Part shown: positions 7,797-15,726 of the stretch, in pieces | Numbering within the stretch: the stretch's first letter is position 1 | Layout of the letters: each line of letters opens with the position of its first letter | NCBI RefSeq assembly: GCF_003015185.1 | Contig: NZ_CP027860.1 | Span: forward strand, 1 to 64,000 | From: Ahniella affigens | Lineage (GTDB): Bacteria; Pseudomonadota; Gammaproteobacteria; Xanthomonadales; Ahniellaceae | DNA: 64,000 bases | Direction of reading: 5' to 3' | The notes under the pieces: model-generated | The model's database searches: none | Told to the model about the DNA's origin: nothing | The model's input: only the letters and a program-made list of their open reading frames with translations | Translations under genes and position numbers: made by a program

Positions 7797-8771
7797 ATGC
7801 GCAAAGCGCTTGTTGTTGGAATTAACCATTACCAACGAGTGGGATGTCTTTATGGCTGCGTTGACGATGCCCACTCAGTAAAAGCCGTACTGGACCGCAA
7901 CAGCGATGGAACCGTCAATTTCGGTACGAAGCTATTAACAGGGACCGGCCCAACCGATATGGTTAATCGCGCAACTCTGCGCGAGAGCATCAAAGAGTTG
8001 TTCGCTGGTGAGTGCGAAACGGCTCTTTTCTATTTCGCTGGTCATGGGTATGTTGAAAGCACTGGCGGCTATTTAATTGCAAGCGATACAGCATCTGGAG
8101 ACGAAGGTCTACCGTTGAGCGAGGTTTTGATTTTCGCCAATCAATCTAGAGCCAGAAATAGAATCATCGTACTTGATAGCTGTCACTCAGGCATAGCAGC
8201 CACTTCAGTTACTGCGAGCGGATTCGCCGAGATCAAAGAAGGGACCACGATTCTTACCGCTTCTACGGCAGAACAATACGCTACCGAAGAAAATGGCGCG
8301 GGGGTTTTTACCACGCTATTTGTTGATGCGCTGGGTGGTGCCGCAGGTAATCTAGTGGGCGAAGTAACTCCTGGCAGCATTTACGCTCACATAGATCAGT
8401 CTCTCGGTCCTTGGGATCAACGCCCTGTATTCAAGACCAACGTCAAAAGCTTCGTCTCTCTCAGGCGCGTTCAACCGCCGATAGCGTTGAACGAACTCCA
8501 ACGAATTACCGAGTTTTTCCCCGGCCCCGGTCATCAATTCGCGTTAGATCCGTCATTCGAACCTGAACGGCAAGGAAATGATTCAACGATTCCAGCACCT
8601 GATCCGCTAAACACGGCCAAGTTTGCAGTGCTTCAGAAATACAACCGAGTTGGCTTAGTTGTTCCTGTGGATGCTCCTCATATGTGGCATGCGGCAATGG
8701 GGAGCAAGTCATGCCGCCTTACCGTGCTTGGGGAGCATTACCGCAGGCTAGTTGAGCGGGGTCGCATCTAA
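7797..8771 (+). CDS. Caspase-like protease effector of a type IV Thoeris-like system
   Basis: 324 residues. The N-terminal 220 are a caspase/metacaspase fold: start [20 protein letters not shown], then [12 protein letters not shown] with catalytic His83, and [11 protein letters not shown] with catalytic Cys129. The remaining 100 residues (from about [17 protein letters not shown]) are probably the signal-binding or substrate domain and match nothing I recognise. Known type IV Thoeris couples a TIR-made signal to a caspase-like protease that degrades host proteins. Its immediate position behind a ThsB-like gene supports this. The AGGAGAGG ribosome site precedes the ATG. Confidence 0.8.
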   Translation: MRKALVVGINHYQRVGCLYGCVDDAHSVKAVLDRNSDGTVNFGTKLLTGTGPTDMVNRATLRESIKELFAGECETALFYFAGHGYVESTGGYLIASDTASGDEGLPLSEVLIFANQSRARNRIIVLDSCHSGIAATSVTASGFAEIKEGTTILTASTAEQYATEENGAGVFTTLFVDALGGAAGNLVGEVTPGSIYAHIDQSLGPWDQRPVFKTNVKSFVSLRRVQPPIALNELQRITEFFPGPGHQFALDPSFEPERQGNDSTIPAPDPLNTAKFAVLQKYNRVGLVVPVDAPHMWHAAMGSKSCRLTVLGEHYRRLVERGRI

Positions 8772-8782
8772 GGCATGAGTAC

Positions 8783-8863
8783 GCCCAACAACTCGCTCAA
8801 CACGGACGTGCAAAAGCGGCGCTTCGCACCGCTTTTGCACGCCGGTTAGCTCCAACGTTAGGC
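8783..8863 (+). other. attC recombination site
   Basis: GCCCAAC and GTTAGGC boxes around a long perfect stem (CGTGCAAAAGCGG / CCGCTTTTGCACG) with a CGCTTCGCA loop. One of the clearest sites in the array. Confidence 0.85.
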
Positions 8864-8880
8864 CTAAAACGGAGATTCCT

Positions 8881-9117
8881 ATGCCTTACAAAACCTTCAA
8901 GGTCCAGCACGAAGTTGAAGCTGTAGATATTCAAACAATGGCCGGCATGTCTATTTCTGATTACAAAGAATACCTAAGCGGCGGTCTGATCTTTGTCGAT
9001 CATCACGATGTTCTGAGATCACAACCCGCCGGCTATCCACTTGCCGTCACGAAAGCTCAATTCAAGGCTCTTATTAGCTATCTGAAAGGACTTGAGTCGC
9101 GCGTAGGCTCTGAGTAG
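8881..9117 (+). CDS. Small protein of unknown function (integron cassette)
   Basis: 78 residues, MPYKTFKVQHEVEAVDIQTM at the start, ending LISYLKGLESRVGSE. A strong GGAG ribosome site 5 bases before the ATG and exact placement between two attC boxes (18 bases after one, with TAG touching the next GCCTAAC) make it a genuine cassette gene. No transmembrane segment or known motif. Function unknown. Confidence 0.7.
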   Translation: MPYKTFKVQHEVEAVDIQTMAGMSISDYKEYLSGGLIFVDHHDVLRSQPAGYPLAVTKAQFKALISYLKGLESRVGSE

Positions 9118-9429
9118 GCCTAACAATTCGTTCAAGCCGACCCCGTGTAGACAGAACTGGACACACACCAGTTCCTGGCACCGCCGGCGGGAATAGCGGA
9201 CCCCCATCTGTTGAGCTCCAGGGGACTTGAGCGCCACGGACATCAGGAATGACCAGGATTGCTGGGTGTCCGGTATCGGCGGACAGCCGTTTCCCGCATT
9301 TCCGTCGATCACGCGGTCACAAGGGCGGGAATAGCGGACACCCGTCTGTTGAGCTCCAGGGAACGTGAGCGCCACGGACATCAGGAATGACCAGGATTGC
9401 TGGGTGTCCGGTATCGGCGCCACGCGTTT
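9118..9429. repeat. attC left half followed by two copies of a GGACACCC mini-element
   Basis: Left box GCCTAAC at 9118-9124 with AATTCGTTCAAGCCGACC is not followed by its right half. Instead there are two tandem copies (about 9190-9322 and 9325-9420) of an element with inverted ends CGGACACCC and GGGTGTCCG. Longer relatives occur at 10618-10813 and 14826-15024, and a fragment at 14541-14610. No gene. Confidence 0.55.
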
Positions 9430-9676
9430 CAGGCAGTCATGCGTTGTTGCTTGGGTATTGCTGCCCTAAAACGCGCGCCGAAAAGCCGGACCTCGTTTCC
9501 GGCGGTCAGAATTGGAGCAAGGTGCGTGGGCAAACCATGTGACTTAGCTGTGCGGCCATTCCAGGTGCAATCCGCGCAGATCTGCAGGCCAATTGTGTGC
9601 TCAGGCGTGCAGCTGTGGGTAAACTCGGCTCATCCAACCGTTCGCGGCCGGCTGCAGCCAAATTCAAACGTTAGGC
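9430..9676 (+). repeat. ORF-less repeat, copy 4 (diverged), ending in attC
   Basis: Shares GCGTTGTTGC, GGCGGTCAGAATTGG-type and TCATCCAACCGTTCGCGGCC blocks with the copy at 7039-7345. The terminal attC is 9588-9676 (GGCCAAT ... GTTAGGC). Confidence 0.5.
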
Positions 9677-9843
9677 TCCCTTGATGCTGATTCGCACTGC
9701 ACGCCACTGGCTTTGTTGCGCAGCCTTCAACACTGACGAAGGTCTCGCAGAACATCCAGGCGCGATGTGCTCGCGTCACGTTTGCGGCGAGGCCCATATG
9801 CGAGTTTGGCCCTTACGACGATGTCTTCGTCGAATCCTCGAAA

Positions 9844-10074
9844 GTGGATCAGCTACTAGAGCTAGCTGGCGAAGATGTGCTGGAAAAGCTGGAGGCCAAT
9901 GCGAGCGCCATATCAAGATGGATCGGCGCTCTCGTCAGTGGCGTGGAAGTCATAGTTCGCACGAGCCAGAACAGGTACTCAGAGGCGGTCAGTCCCGAAC
10001 TGCTCGGGCGTTTGGCCAAGTTCAAGCTAGAGGTCAGCTTCACGTATGAACACATCTCCAGCGAAAGCGGCTAA
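9844..10074 (+). CDS. Small cassette protein, weakly DUF4279-like, possibly 5' damaged
   Basis: 76 residues from a GTG. The pattern VDQLLELAGEDVLEKLEANA then SPELLGRLAKFKLEVSFTYE resembles the C-terminal half of DUF4279 proteins, but the match is weak. The same frame stays open upstream to about 9692 and reads plausible protein (ICEFGPYDDVFVESSK) without an ATG, while the only good ATG (9684, just after the attC) is in another frame. A one-base frameshift between 9684 and about 9790 would explain both. The TAA stop lies in the next attC left box. Confidence 0.5.
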   Translation: MDQLLELAGEDVLEKLEANASAISRWIGALVSGVEVIVRTSQNRYSEAVSPELLGRLAKFKLEVSFTYEHISSESG

Positions 10075-10140
10075 CCCTTCCATCGAGAGGACGCTTTCCG
10101 GCCTAAGGTCTCCGAGCGGCTCTCATGTCAAACGTTTGGC
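10069..10140 (+). other. attC recombination site
   Basis: GGCTAAC and GTTTGGC boxes; arms CCTTCCATCGAGAGGACGC and GAGCGGCTCTCATGTCAAAC. The same subtype as 20347-20418. Confidence 0.7.
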
Positions 10141-10147
10141 CTCATCC

Positions 10148-10537
10148 ATGCATTCTCGAAACATCGCAACATTGCTAAGTACATTCCTGGTCGCTTCTTG
10201 TGTGTCGGTTTCACGGCCGCCTGAGGCGGGGCCCGTGTCGCCTCCCGTGACGCCCGCTTCATGCGAGCCGGTTCCTGCGGGATTAAAGCTTTACGGTGGC
10301 CTTCCCGTCTCGGAGGTCGAGCGCCTAGGCAGATTTCCTATGCAGCATCCGGAGCGCCGCTACCTGGAAACAAGCAATCAGCTATGGCTCAGGTTCCGAG
10401 ACGGGCTTAAGCCGACAGATATTGTCTTTGAGTACGTCCACGATGAGAGCTGGGAAGGGGTCGCTTTTCACCACGGCGGTGTTTCGGCGTTCCGTGGTGG
10501 TTGCAGCGTCAAGATTGAACAGGTCTGGACCACATGA
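10148..10537 (+). CDS. Predicted outer-membrane lipoprotein of unknown function (cassette)
   Basis: 129 residues from the ATG at 10148; longer frames run back into the attC and are not credible. The N-terminus is a type II signal (MHSRNIATLLSTFLVASC) with lipobox LVASC, followed by a Pro-rich linker. The mature part (GLKLYGGLPVSEVERLGRF, PTDIVFEYVHDESWEGVAF) is unrecognised. It starts 8 bases after an attC right box, and a degenerate left box GCCTGAC follows its stop. Confidence 0.6.
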   Translation: MHSRNIATLLSTFLVASCVSVSRPPEAGPVSPPVTPASCEPVPAGLKLYGGLPVSEVERLGRFPMQHPERRYLETSNQLWLRFRDGLKPTDIVFEYVHDESWEGVAFHHGGVSAFRGGCSVKIEQVWTT

Positions 10538-10956
10538 GGCCTGACAATTCGTTAAAGTTGGCGGGATCGAGTGGACACGCATTAGATTGAGCCGCGATGC
10601 CAAGTGGGGAATAGCTGGGGAATATCGGACACCCATCTGTTGAGCTCCAGGGGACGTGAGCGCCACGGACATCAGGAATGACCAGGATTGCTGGGGGTCC
10701 CGTATCGGCGGACAGCCGTTTCCCGCATTTCCGTCGATCACGCGGTCACAACGATGTAGGCTCATCCCTTCCCGATGCAGTTGCCAGCGCCCGCCATGAC
10801 TGAAGCAGTCCGATCGACTTACTGGACACGCAACAGTTTTAAGCGACGCCAAGTCAGCTGGCAGCGCGCCGAAATTGCACACGCACCAGGCCAATTCAAC
10901 TAGCGACTCCAATTCAACTAGCGACTCCAATTCAACTAGCGACTCCCGGTGGGGCA
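10538..10956. repeat. Gene-free block: copy of the rluF upstream region plus a 19 bp triplet repeat
   Basis: 10618-10813 repeats 14826-15024, including the first seven codons of the pseudouridine synthase gene (ATGACTGAAGCAGTCCGAT) before the match stops. At 10890-10947 the 19-mer CCAATTCAACTAGCGACTC occurs three times in tandem. No functional gene seen. Confidence 0.6.
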
Positions 10957-11002
10957 ATGCGTGTCCGCGACTGGCTTCCGCGATTGGCTCCGCTCCGCTA
11001 CA

Positions 11003-11016
11003 ACTTCATTAGGATT
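11003..11016 (+). other. Degenerate attC right box
   Basis: CAACTTCATTAGGATTC resembles an attC right end and would be the partner of the degenerate left box GCCTGAC at about 10540. It is the upstream edge of the HigBA-like cassette. Confidence 0.35.
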
Positions 11017-11078
11017 CAAGGGTCTGTTGCTGCCTCCCGCAGCTTGCGCAGGAATAACATATTTGTTACTGTGTGCGC

Positions 11079-11412
11079 GTGGACTACACGATCACCTACT
11101 ACAGCGATAGCCGTCCAAGACGAGATCCTGGCGCTGCCTGACACGTTGGCGGCACGCTATGTCGTGCTGACCAGGCGGATGGTGGTTCTCGGGCCAGACC
11201 TCGGACAGCCGCACACCAAGGCGTTCGGCCGCGGCTTGTTCGAGCTTCGCCTCAAGAGTGCTGACGGCATCGCTAGAGTCTGTTACTGCACGCTGGTCGG
11301 TCGTCGCATCGTGATGCTTCATAGCTTCATCAAGAAAACTAACAAGACACCCATTCGAGAGCTGGAAACCGCGCAGTCAAGGCTTAAGGAGATCAAACAT
11401 GAAAAGTCATGA
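11079..11412 (+). pseudogene. higB: HigB/Gp49-like toxin with a one-base frameshift near the start
   Basis: RelE-fold toxin of the phage-derived Gp49/HigB family. Reading from the GTG at 11079 gives VDYTITYYSDS, the usual start. After one surplus base at about 11109-11112 the frame continues VQDEILALPDTLAARYVVL and on to GIARVCYCTLVGRRIVMLHS, FIKKTNKTPIRELETA. Family proteins join these parts directly (YYSxxVQxEILALP). The gene is therefore either broken, translated from another start, or carries a sequence error. The antitoxin start overlaps its last codons. Active toxins of this family cleave mRNA on ribosomes. Confidence 0.7.
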
Positions 11413-11686
11413 CCAAGTCGTCAAAAAGCTTCTTGCGCGTCCAGGCGTCAAGGCGGAGGTTGAACGCATCGAGCGAGAGGAAAGTGCATTGCTCGATGCG
11501 TTGCTGAAAGCAAGGCAGGAGGCCGGCCTGACCCAGGCGCAAGTTGCAGAGCGCATGGGTACTCAGGCCCCTGCTGTTGCAAGGCTTGAGCGCGCCCTGG
11601 CCACTGGCAAGCACTCTCCTTCCGTTGCCACCCTGCGCCGCTATGTCAAAGCATGTGGGAAGCGACTGGTGCTGCACGTCGCTTGA
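11399..11686 (+). CDS. higA: HigA-like XRE-family antitoxin
   Basis: 95 residues. Helix-turn-helix of the XRE type at about residues 40-65 (AGLTQAQVAERMGTQAPAVA). It would bind the toxin and repress its own promoter. The ATG overlaps the toxin stop by 14 bases, the toxin-first order of HigBA pairs. As the toxin frame looks broken, the antitoxin may be the only working part. Confidence 0.8.
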   Translation: MKSHDQVVKKLLARPGVKAEVERIEREESALLDALLKARQEAGLTQAQVAERMGTQAPAVARLERALATGKHSPSVATLRRYVKACGKRLVLHVA

Positions 11687-12000
11687 AACCTTTCCCTTGA
11701 TCGACGGGATGTCTTGCAGCAAGTCGTAAGCAGCGCGTGGTATCTGCGGGATATCGATGGACGGCTGAAAGCGGAAATGCACGAGATCAATCCGCGGCGC
11801 AAAGTGCTTTGGCGCACGTCCGCCATACACACCCAACCAGCCGCATGGCGCTCGTGATCAGTTTGAAGCGCGGCGAGGGGAATCGACTGGACACACACCA
11901 ATCCCTTCAAGTGCCAAAACGAGACGCTCCTCAATTCGACTAGCGACTCCAGGTAGGTCGGTGCGCGTCCGCGACTCGCTCAACGAGTGGCGTGCCGACG
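11687..12000. other. Gene-free stretch with a palindromic repeat
   Basis: Contains a copy of the 50 bp palindrome (11771-11824) and a second GGACACACAC / GCGCGTCC pair at about 11889-11973. No credible gene; the HigBA attC is not clearly preserved. Confidence 0.45.
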
Positions 12001-12093
12001 TTCCAACGGATTCGCATTCAAGCGGACAGCCGGGTTAAAGTTTAGTCACCACCACGATCCGCGGCCGGTTGTCGCTAAATCCAGACGTTATCC
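12001..12093 (+). other. attC recombination site
   Basis: TTCCAAC and GTTATCC boxes, arms GCATTCAAGCGGACAGCCGG and CCGGTTGTCGCTAAATCCAG. The stop codon of the opposite-strand ParE-like gene (12088-12090) lies inside the right box. Confidence 0.65.
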
Positions 12094-12390
12094 GCCAATC
12101 AGCAACGGCTCTACGTCCATGCTCTTGTGCAGGATGCGGACGATCTCAATGACGCTGGCAATGCCGTTCTTGTAGAAGACCAAGTGGCTTCCCTGAGGGA
12201 ACTTGCGGTAGCCTGGCATGATGTCGTTGCAGGCCTTCCCGAGCCCAGGCGTGGCCGCGAGCAGGTGGAAGGTGTCATCAAACTGCCTGATGTACAGGTT
12301 TCTCTGCTCAACTCCCCATTGCTCTTCGGTGTAGACGGCTATGGCTCGCAGATCTGCTTTTGCGAGCCGGGTGAGGGTAAAGGGCCTCAT
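12088..12390 (-). CDS. parE: ParE-like toxin
   Basis: 100 residues of the RelE/ParE superfamily: start MRPFTLTRLAKADLRAIAVY, central EQWGVEQRNLYIRQFDDTF, and C-terminal YRKFPQGSHLVFYKNGIASV then IEIVRILHKSMD. ParE toxins inhibit DNA gyrase. It overlaps the antitoxin gene by 4 bases. It is encoded against the array direction, as many self-promoted toxin-antitoxin cassettes are; these may stabilise the array against deletion. Confidence 0.8.
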   Translation of the reverse strand: MRPFTLTRLAKADLRAIAVYTEEQWGVEQRNLYIRQFDDTFHLLAATPGLGKACNDIMPGYRKFPQGSHLVFYKNGIASVIEIVRILHKSMDVEPLLIGG

Positions 12391-12626
12391 TTCTTGCGGG
12401 TATCTAGCTCGGCCATGAACTCGTTGTAGTTGTAGTTGGCGATACCGCTTTGCTCGCCTTCGGCCAGCATGCGGCGCAGGGCTCCTAGCTTGTTTTCGGC
12501 GTCCTCAAGCAGGCGCAGACCGGCCCGTACTACCTCGCTGGCAGAGCCGTAGCGGCCGTTTTCGATCTGTTGAGCAATGAAGCCCTCGAAGTGCTCGCCC
12601 AGGCTGACGCTGGTGTTCTTCGCCAT
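12387..12626 (-). CDS. parD: ParD-like antitoxin
   Basis: 79 residues from the ATG at 12626 (MAKNTSVSLGEHFEGFIAQQ); the longer frame adds an unlikely leader. Ribbon-helix-helix N-terminus, then SGRYGSASEVVRAGLRLLE-type helix (here NGRYGSASEVVRAGLRLLE) and an acidic C-terminal tail that wraps the toxin. The ACCAATTAATACCGAATATTGGTA inverted-repeat region just upstream (about 12640-12663) is a likely operator. It precedes and overlaps the toxin gene. Confidence 0.8.
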   Translation of the reverse strand: MAKNTSVSLGEHFEGFIAQQIENGRYGSASEVVRAGLRLLEDAENKLGALRRMLAEGEQSGIANYNYNEFMAELDTRKK

Positions 12627-12640
12627 TTTGCGCCTCAGGT

Positions 12641-12663
12641 TACCAATTAATACCGAATATTGG
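12641..12663 (-). promoter_or_regulatory. Probable ParD operator
   Basis: An AT-rich imperfect palindrome (TACCAAT ... ATTGGTA) lies about 15-37 bases upstream of the antitoxin start. ParD proteins autoregulate through such sites. Inferred from position and symmetry only. Confidence 0.4.
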
Positions 12664-12708
12664 TACATAGCTGGTTCGGGCGTCAACCGCTGGCGCTGAC
12701 ACGTACGC

Positions 12709-13146
12709 CTATTCCTTGGCCGGTATGAACATTTCGCCTACTTTTTCCTTCTTGCCCCGGAACCTATTGAAGACTGTGACGTTGATTCCTCCGTCCGGTA
12801 AACGGCCACCCCATTGACAGGTGATGGTCTGAACCCAAGGCAGTTTAGTCACGGTCATTGGTTCAAAGTTGCAACGGTCGATTGGTTGACCTGAAGCATC
12901 TGCAAATTCGATGGACGCCTGATGTTCTCCCAAATGGCGAAATGCGACGTATGCGAGAACAACCGCTTCCGAAGAAGGGTCGTTGACTCTGTATAACGTC
13001 AAGATGCTTCTCGGGTTCGTGAAGTTGTTCACGTCGACGGTTCCAGAGGTGTTCATGATTCCAACGAGACCCGCCGACTCCGCGCACCAGGACGCTTGCG
13101 CCCAAAGCGTGGCAGCTGCAAATAGGGCAATGTACTTGATCCTCAT
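12709..13146 (-). CDS. Secreted protein of unknown function
   Basis: 145 residues from the ATG at 13146 with an AGGAAGAACC ribosome region. The N-terminus MRIKYIALFAAATLWAQASW with cleavage near WCAES is a Sec signal. The mature part (VGIMNTSGTVDVNNFTNP, QTITCQWGGRLPDGGINVTV) is beta-rich and unrecognised. It lies on the same strand as ParDE, 82 bases upstream of ParD, so an inverted array segment is possible. Confidence 0.6.
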   Translation of the reverse strand: MRIKYIALFAAATLWAQASWCAESAGLVGIMNTSGTVDVNNFTNPRSILTLYRVNDPSSEAVVLAYVAFRHLGEHQASIEFADASGQPIDRCNFEPMTVTKLPWVQTITCQWGGRLPDGGINVTVFNRFRGKKEKVGEMFIPAKE

Positions 13147-13212
13147 AGGTTCTTCCTGTTGATAGTGATGAATGAGGGCTAGCTGCTGAATTGAGCGCCA
13201 GCCGGTCGCTAA

Positions 13213-14435
13213 GGAGGGTCTGAACAAGTCGGTTTTTGGCGATGGATTCCGTCCTCCGGATTCTCAGGCGGGTTTCGGTCGGTGATCCGTTAAGTATCCT
13301 TCCTAATCGGTATCGTTCTTCACTTGGGAAAGCGGTTCTGGCGCTACTTTGCCCCTCTTTCGTGATCAGCTCGCGAACTTCGGGCGCAACTCCCCTGCAG
13401 TTTCAAGTAGCACTTTTCTGACACGATGCAAATTGGCCAGCGCGAACAGGGTGACGATGTGACTGGTGTTCTTGGCCAATCCCTTGAAGCGCGCCTTGTT
13501 GTACCCAAAGAAGCACTTCACCTTCTGAAACGCATGCTCGACTCGCGCGCGAACCTGCGCCTTCCTACGCTCGATCTTCACGATATTGCTCTTTGCCCGA
13601 CCTTCTTCCATCGCCTTGATCGCGCTTCGGCGCATCGCAATCCTCCACTCAGGGAAGCGCTGCTTGCGCGGATGGTTCTCGCGCATGTTTTTGTCGGCGC
13701 CCTGGTAGCCCGCATCTGCCCATACTGTCTCTTCCTTGCCGTGCAGCAGGCTTTCAACGTGATCAACATCGGCATCATTGGCTGCCGACGTCACCACTGT
13801 GTGGACCAGACCACTGTCAGCATCCACGCCAATATGCGCCTTCATGCCGAAGTACCACTGGTTGCCCTTCTTCGTCTGGTGCATCTCAGGATCCCGCTCA
13901 CCGTCTGAGTTCTTCGTCGAACTCGGTGCCGCGATGATCGTCGCATCGACGATCGTGCCACGCTTCAGCAGCAAGCCCTTGCGCGACAAATGACCGTTGA
14001 TCCGCTCCAGTATCGACGAAGCCAAATCATTCGTCTCAATCAGACGCCGAAAGTTCAGGATCGTCGTCTCGTCTGGAATGCTGCCGCTCAGCGTCAGACC
14101 GGCAAAGTTCCGAATCGACACGATCTCATACAGCGCTTCTTCCATCGCCGGATCGCTCAACCCAAACCAGTTCTGCATCAGGTGAACCCGGAGCATCACT
14201 TCAACGGGGTACGGGCGACGGCCGCGACCGGCGACCGGATAAACCGACTCAATGTCCTTCAGCAATGCTGCCCACGGCACGACTTGCTCCATCTCGGCTA
14301 GGAATACCTCCCGACGCGTCTGCTTCTTCTTAGCCGCATATTCCGCGTCACCGAAACTCATCTGGTCCATGCTGAAATAACCTCGCCGCAACACCTGTAT
14401 CTAACCAGAAATTGCGGGACTTGTTCAGACCCTCC
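13213..14435 (-). mobile_element. IS5-group insertion sequence, intact copy
   Basis: 1223 bp with inverted ends GGAGGGTCTGAACAAGTC and GACTTGTTCAGACCCTCC, flanked by the 4 bp target duplication CTAA (13209-13212 and 14436-14439). One open transposase frame. The insertion seems to split an attC-like sequence lying in minus orientation (about 13170 and 14450). Confidence 0.85.
13366..14370 (-). CDS. IS5-family DDE transposase
   Basis: 334 residues from the ATG at 14370 (MDQMSFGDAEYAAKKKQTRR); an in-frame ATG 24 bases upstream is also possible. DDE parts are visible: GTIVDATIIAAPSSTKN, then VVTSAANDADVDHVESLLHG, VWADAGYQGADKN, and the RARVEHAFQKVKCFFGYNKARFKG block with the last catalytic Glu. 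Length and motifs match full IS5-group enzymes, so this copy should be active and able to move the MITEs with similar ends. Confidence 0.9.
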   Translation of the reverse strand: MDQMSFGDAEYAAKKKQTRREVFLAEMEQVVPWAALLKDIESVYPVAGRGRRPYPVEVMLRVHLMQNWFGLSDPAMEEALYEIVSIRNFAGLTLSGSIPDETTILNFRRLIETNDLASSILERINGHLSRKGLLLKRGTIVDATIIAAPSSTKNSDGERDPEMHQTKKGNQWYFGMKAHIGVDADSGLVHTVVTSAANDADVDHVESLLHGKEETVWADAGYQGADKNMRENHPRKQRFPEWRIAMRRSAIKAMEEGRAKSNIVKIERRKAQVRARVEHAFQKVKCFFGYNKARFKGLAKNTSHIVTLFALANLHRVRKVLLETAGELRPKFAS

Positions 14436-14439
14436 CTAA

Positions 14440-15003
14440 CGGTTAGACGATTCAAGTGTACGCAAGGCCTTCTGCTCGAATGAATAGGTGAGCTGCAGAT
14501 CCGCGCACAACTCTCGCCCAGCGAATAGCGCGCAGCGAATAGCGGAGACAGCGAATAGCGGACACCCATCTGTTGATCTCCAGCGGAAGTCAGCGCCACG
14601 GACGGGGCGCATGCCGCGCCGATGGTGACGACCGCGCGCACAACTCATGCGAAGCGCCGAATACGTGCGCAGATGAAGAAACTAGCGATTCCCTAGGCGC
14701 AAAGCGCACACATGCACTAGATCAAGTCGCGACGCCAAGTGCGTGTCCGCGATTGACTGCTACGCGCTCTAGTGGCAGTTGCTAAGGCTGCAATCGACTT
14801 CATGCCGCCCTTCTGAGCTTAGAGCGGGAACGGCGGACACCCATCTGTTGAGCTCCAGGGGACGTGAGCGCCACGGACATCAGGAATGACCAGGATTGCT
14901 GGGTGTCCTGTATCGGCGGACAGCCGTTTCCCGCATTTCCGTCGATCAAGCCGTCACAACGGTGTAGGCTCATCCCTTCCCGATGCAGTTGCCAGCGCCC
15001 GCC
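14440..15003. repeat. Gene-free block of repeats upstream of rluF-like gene
   Basis: Contains a GGACACCC mini-element fragment (14541-14610), a 50 bp palindrome (14704-14750) and the full mini-element plus leader (from 14826) shared with 10618-10813. The last part is the upstream region of the pseudouridine synthase gene. Confidence 0.5.
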
Positions 15004-15726
15004 ATGACTGAAGCAGTCCGATTGTCCAAACGCCTTGCCGAAATCGTGGGCTGCTCGCGTGCGGATGCCGAGCGCTACATCGAGGATGGTTGGGTTCGCG
15101 TCGATGATGAAATCGTTGACATGCCGCAGTTGTTGGTGACGACGGAGCGGGTGTCGCTGGATCCTGATGCGGTGCTTGAAGCGCCGGAACCGGCGACGAT
15201 CCTGCTGCACAAGCCGGCCGGCTTTCATACGATCGACGGTGACAAACCAGCTTCGTCCCTGGTCACACCCGCCTACCGCTGGCAGGATGATCCGACCGGC
15301 ATCCGCCTGCTGCGCCGACACTTTAACCGTCTCACCCCACTCGTGCCGATGGAAACGAATGCCACTGGTTTGATGGTGCTGACGCAGGACGGCCGGGTCT
15401 GGAAGCGGCTGACCGAAGATGCGGATCTGATCGAACACGAGTACGTGGTTGAAGTCGCCGGCGAAATCGTGGCCTACGGCCTCGCCAAACTAAACCACGG
15501 ACTGAGCTTCCGAGGGCGCCCATTGCCGCCATGCAAAGTCAGCTGGCAAAACGAGTTCCGGCTGCGCTTCGCGATCAAGGCGGTGCAACCGGGGCAGATC
15601 GAGAACATGTGTTCGCAGGTCGGCCTTCAGGTCACTGCGATTCGTCGGCTCAGAATCGGCAAGGTGCCATTGGGAAAGATGCCGGTTGGTGCCTGGCGCT
15701 ATCTGCCTGTAGGCGAGCGGTTTTGA
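15004..15726 (+). CDS. rluF: RluF/RsuA-type pseudouridine synthase
   Basis: 240 residues. N-terminal S4 RNA-binding domain (RLSKRLAEIVGCSRADAERY, residues about 5-55), then the synthase domain starting ATILLHKPAGFHTIDGDKPA. The usual GRLDxxTxGL catalytic motif reads VPMETNATGLMVLTQDG, so the catalytic Asp appears replaced by Glu and the Arg by Pro. The C-terminal LRIGKVPLGKMPVGAWRYL matches the family. Related enzymes isomerise uridines in 23S rRNA or tRNA; whether this one is active is uncertain. It is an unusual housekeeping-type gene to find among integron cassettes. The start at MTEAVRLSK is chosen over an upstream in-frame ATG because the S4 domain begins there. Confidence 0.75.
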   Translation: MTEAVRLSKRLAEIVGCSRADAERYIEDGWVRVDDEIVDMPQLLVTTERVSLDPDAVLEAPEPATILLHKPAGFHTIDGDKPASSLVTPAYRWQDDPTGIRLLRRHFNRLTPLVPMETNATGLMVLTQDGRVWKRLTEDADLIEHEYVVEVAGEIVAYGLAKLNHGLSFRGRPLPPCKVSWQNEFRLRFAIKAVQPGQIENMCSQVGLQVTAIRRLRIGKVPLGKMPVGAWRYLPVGERF

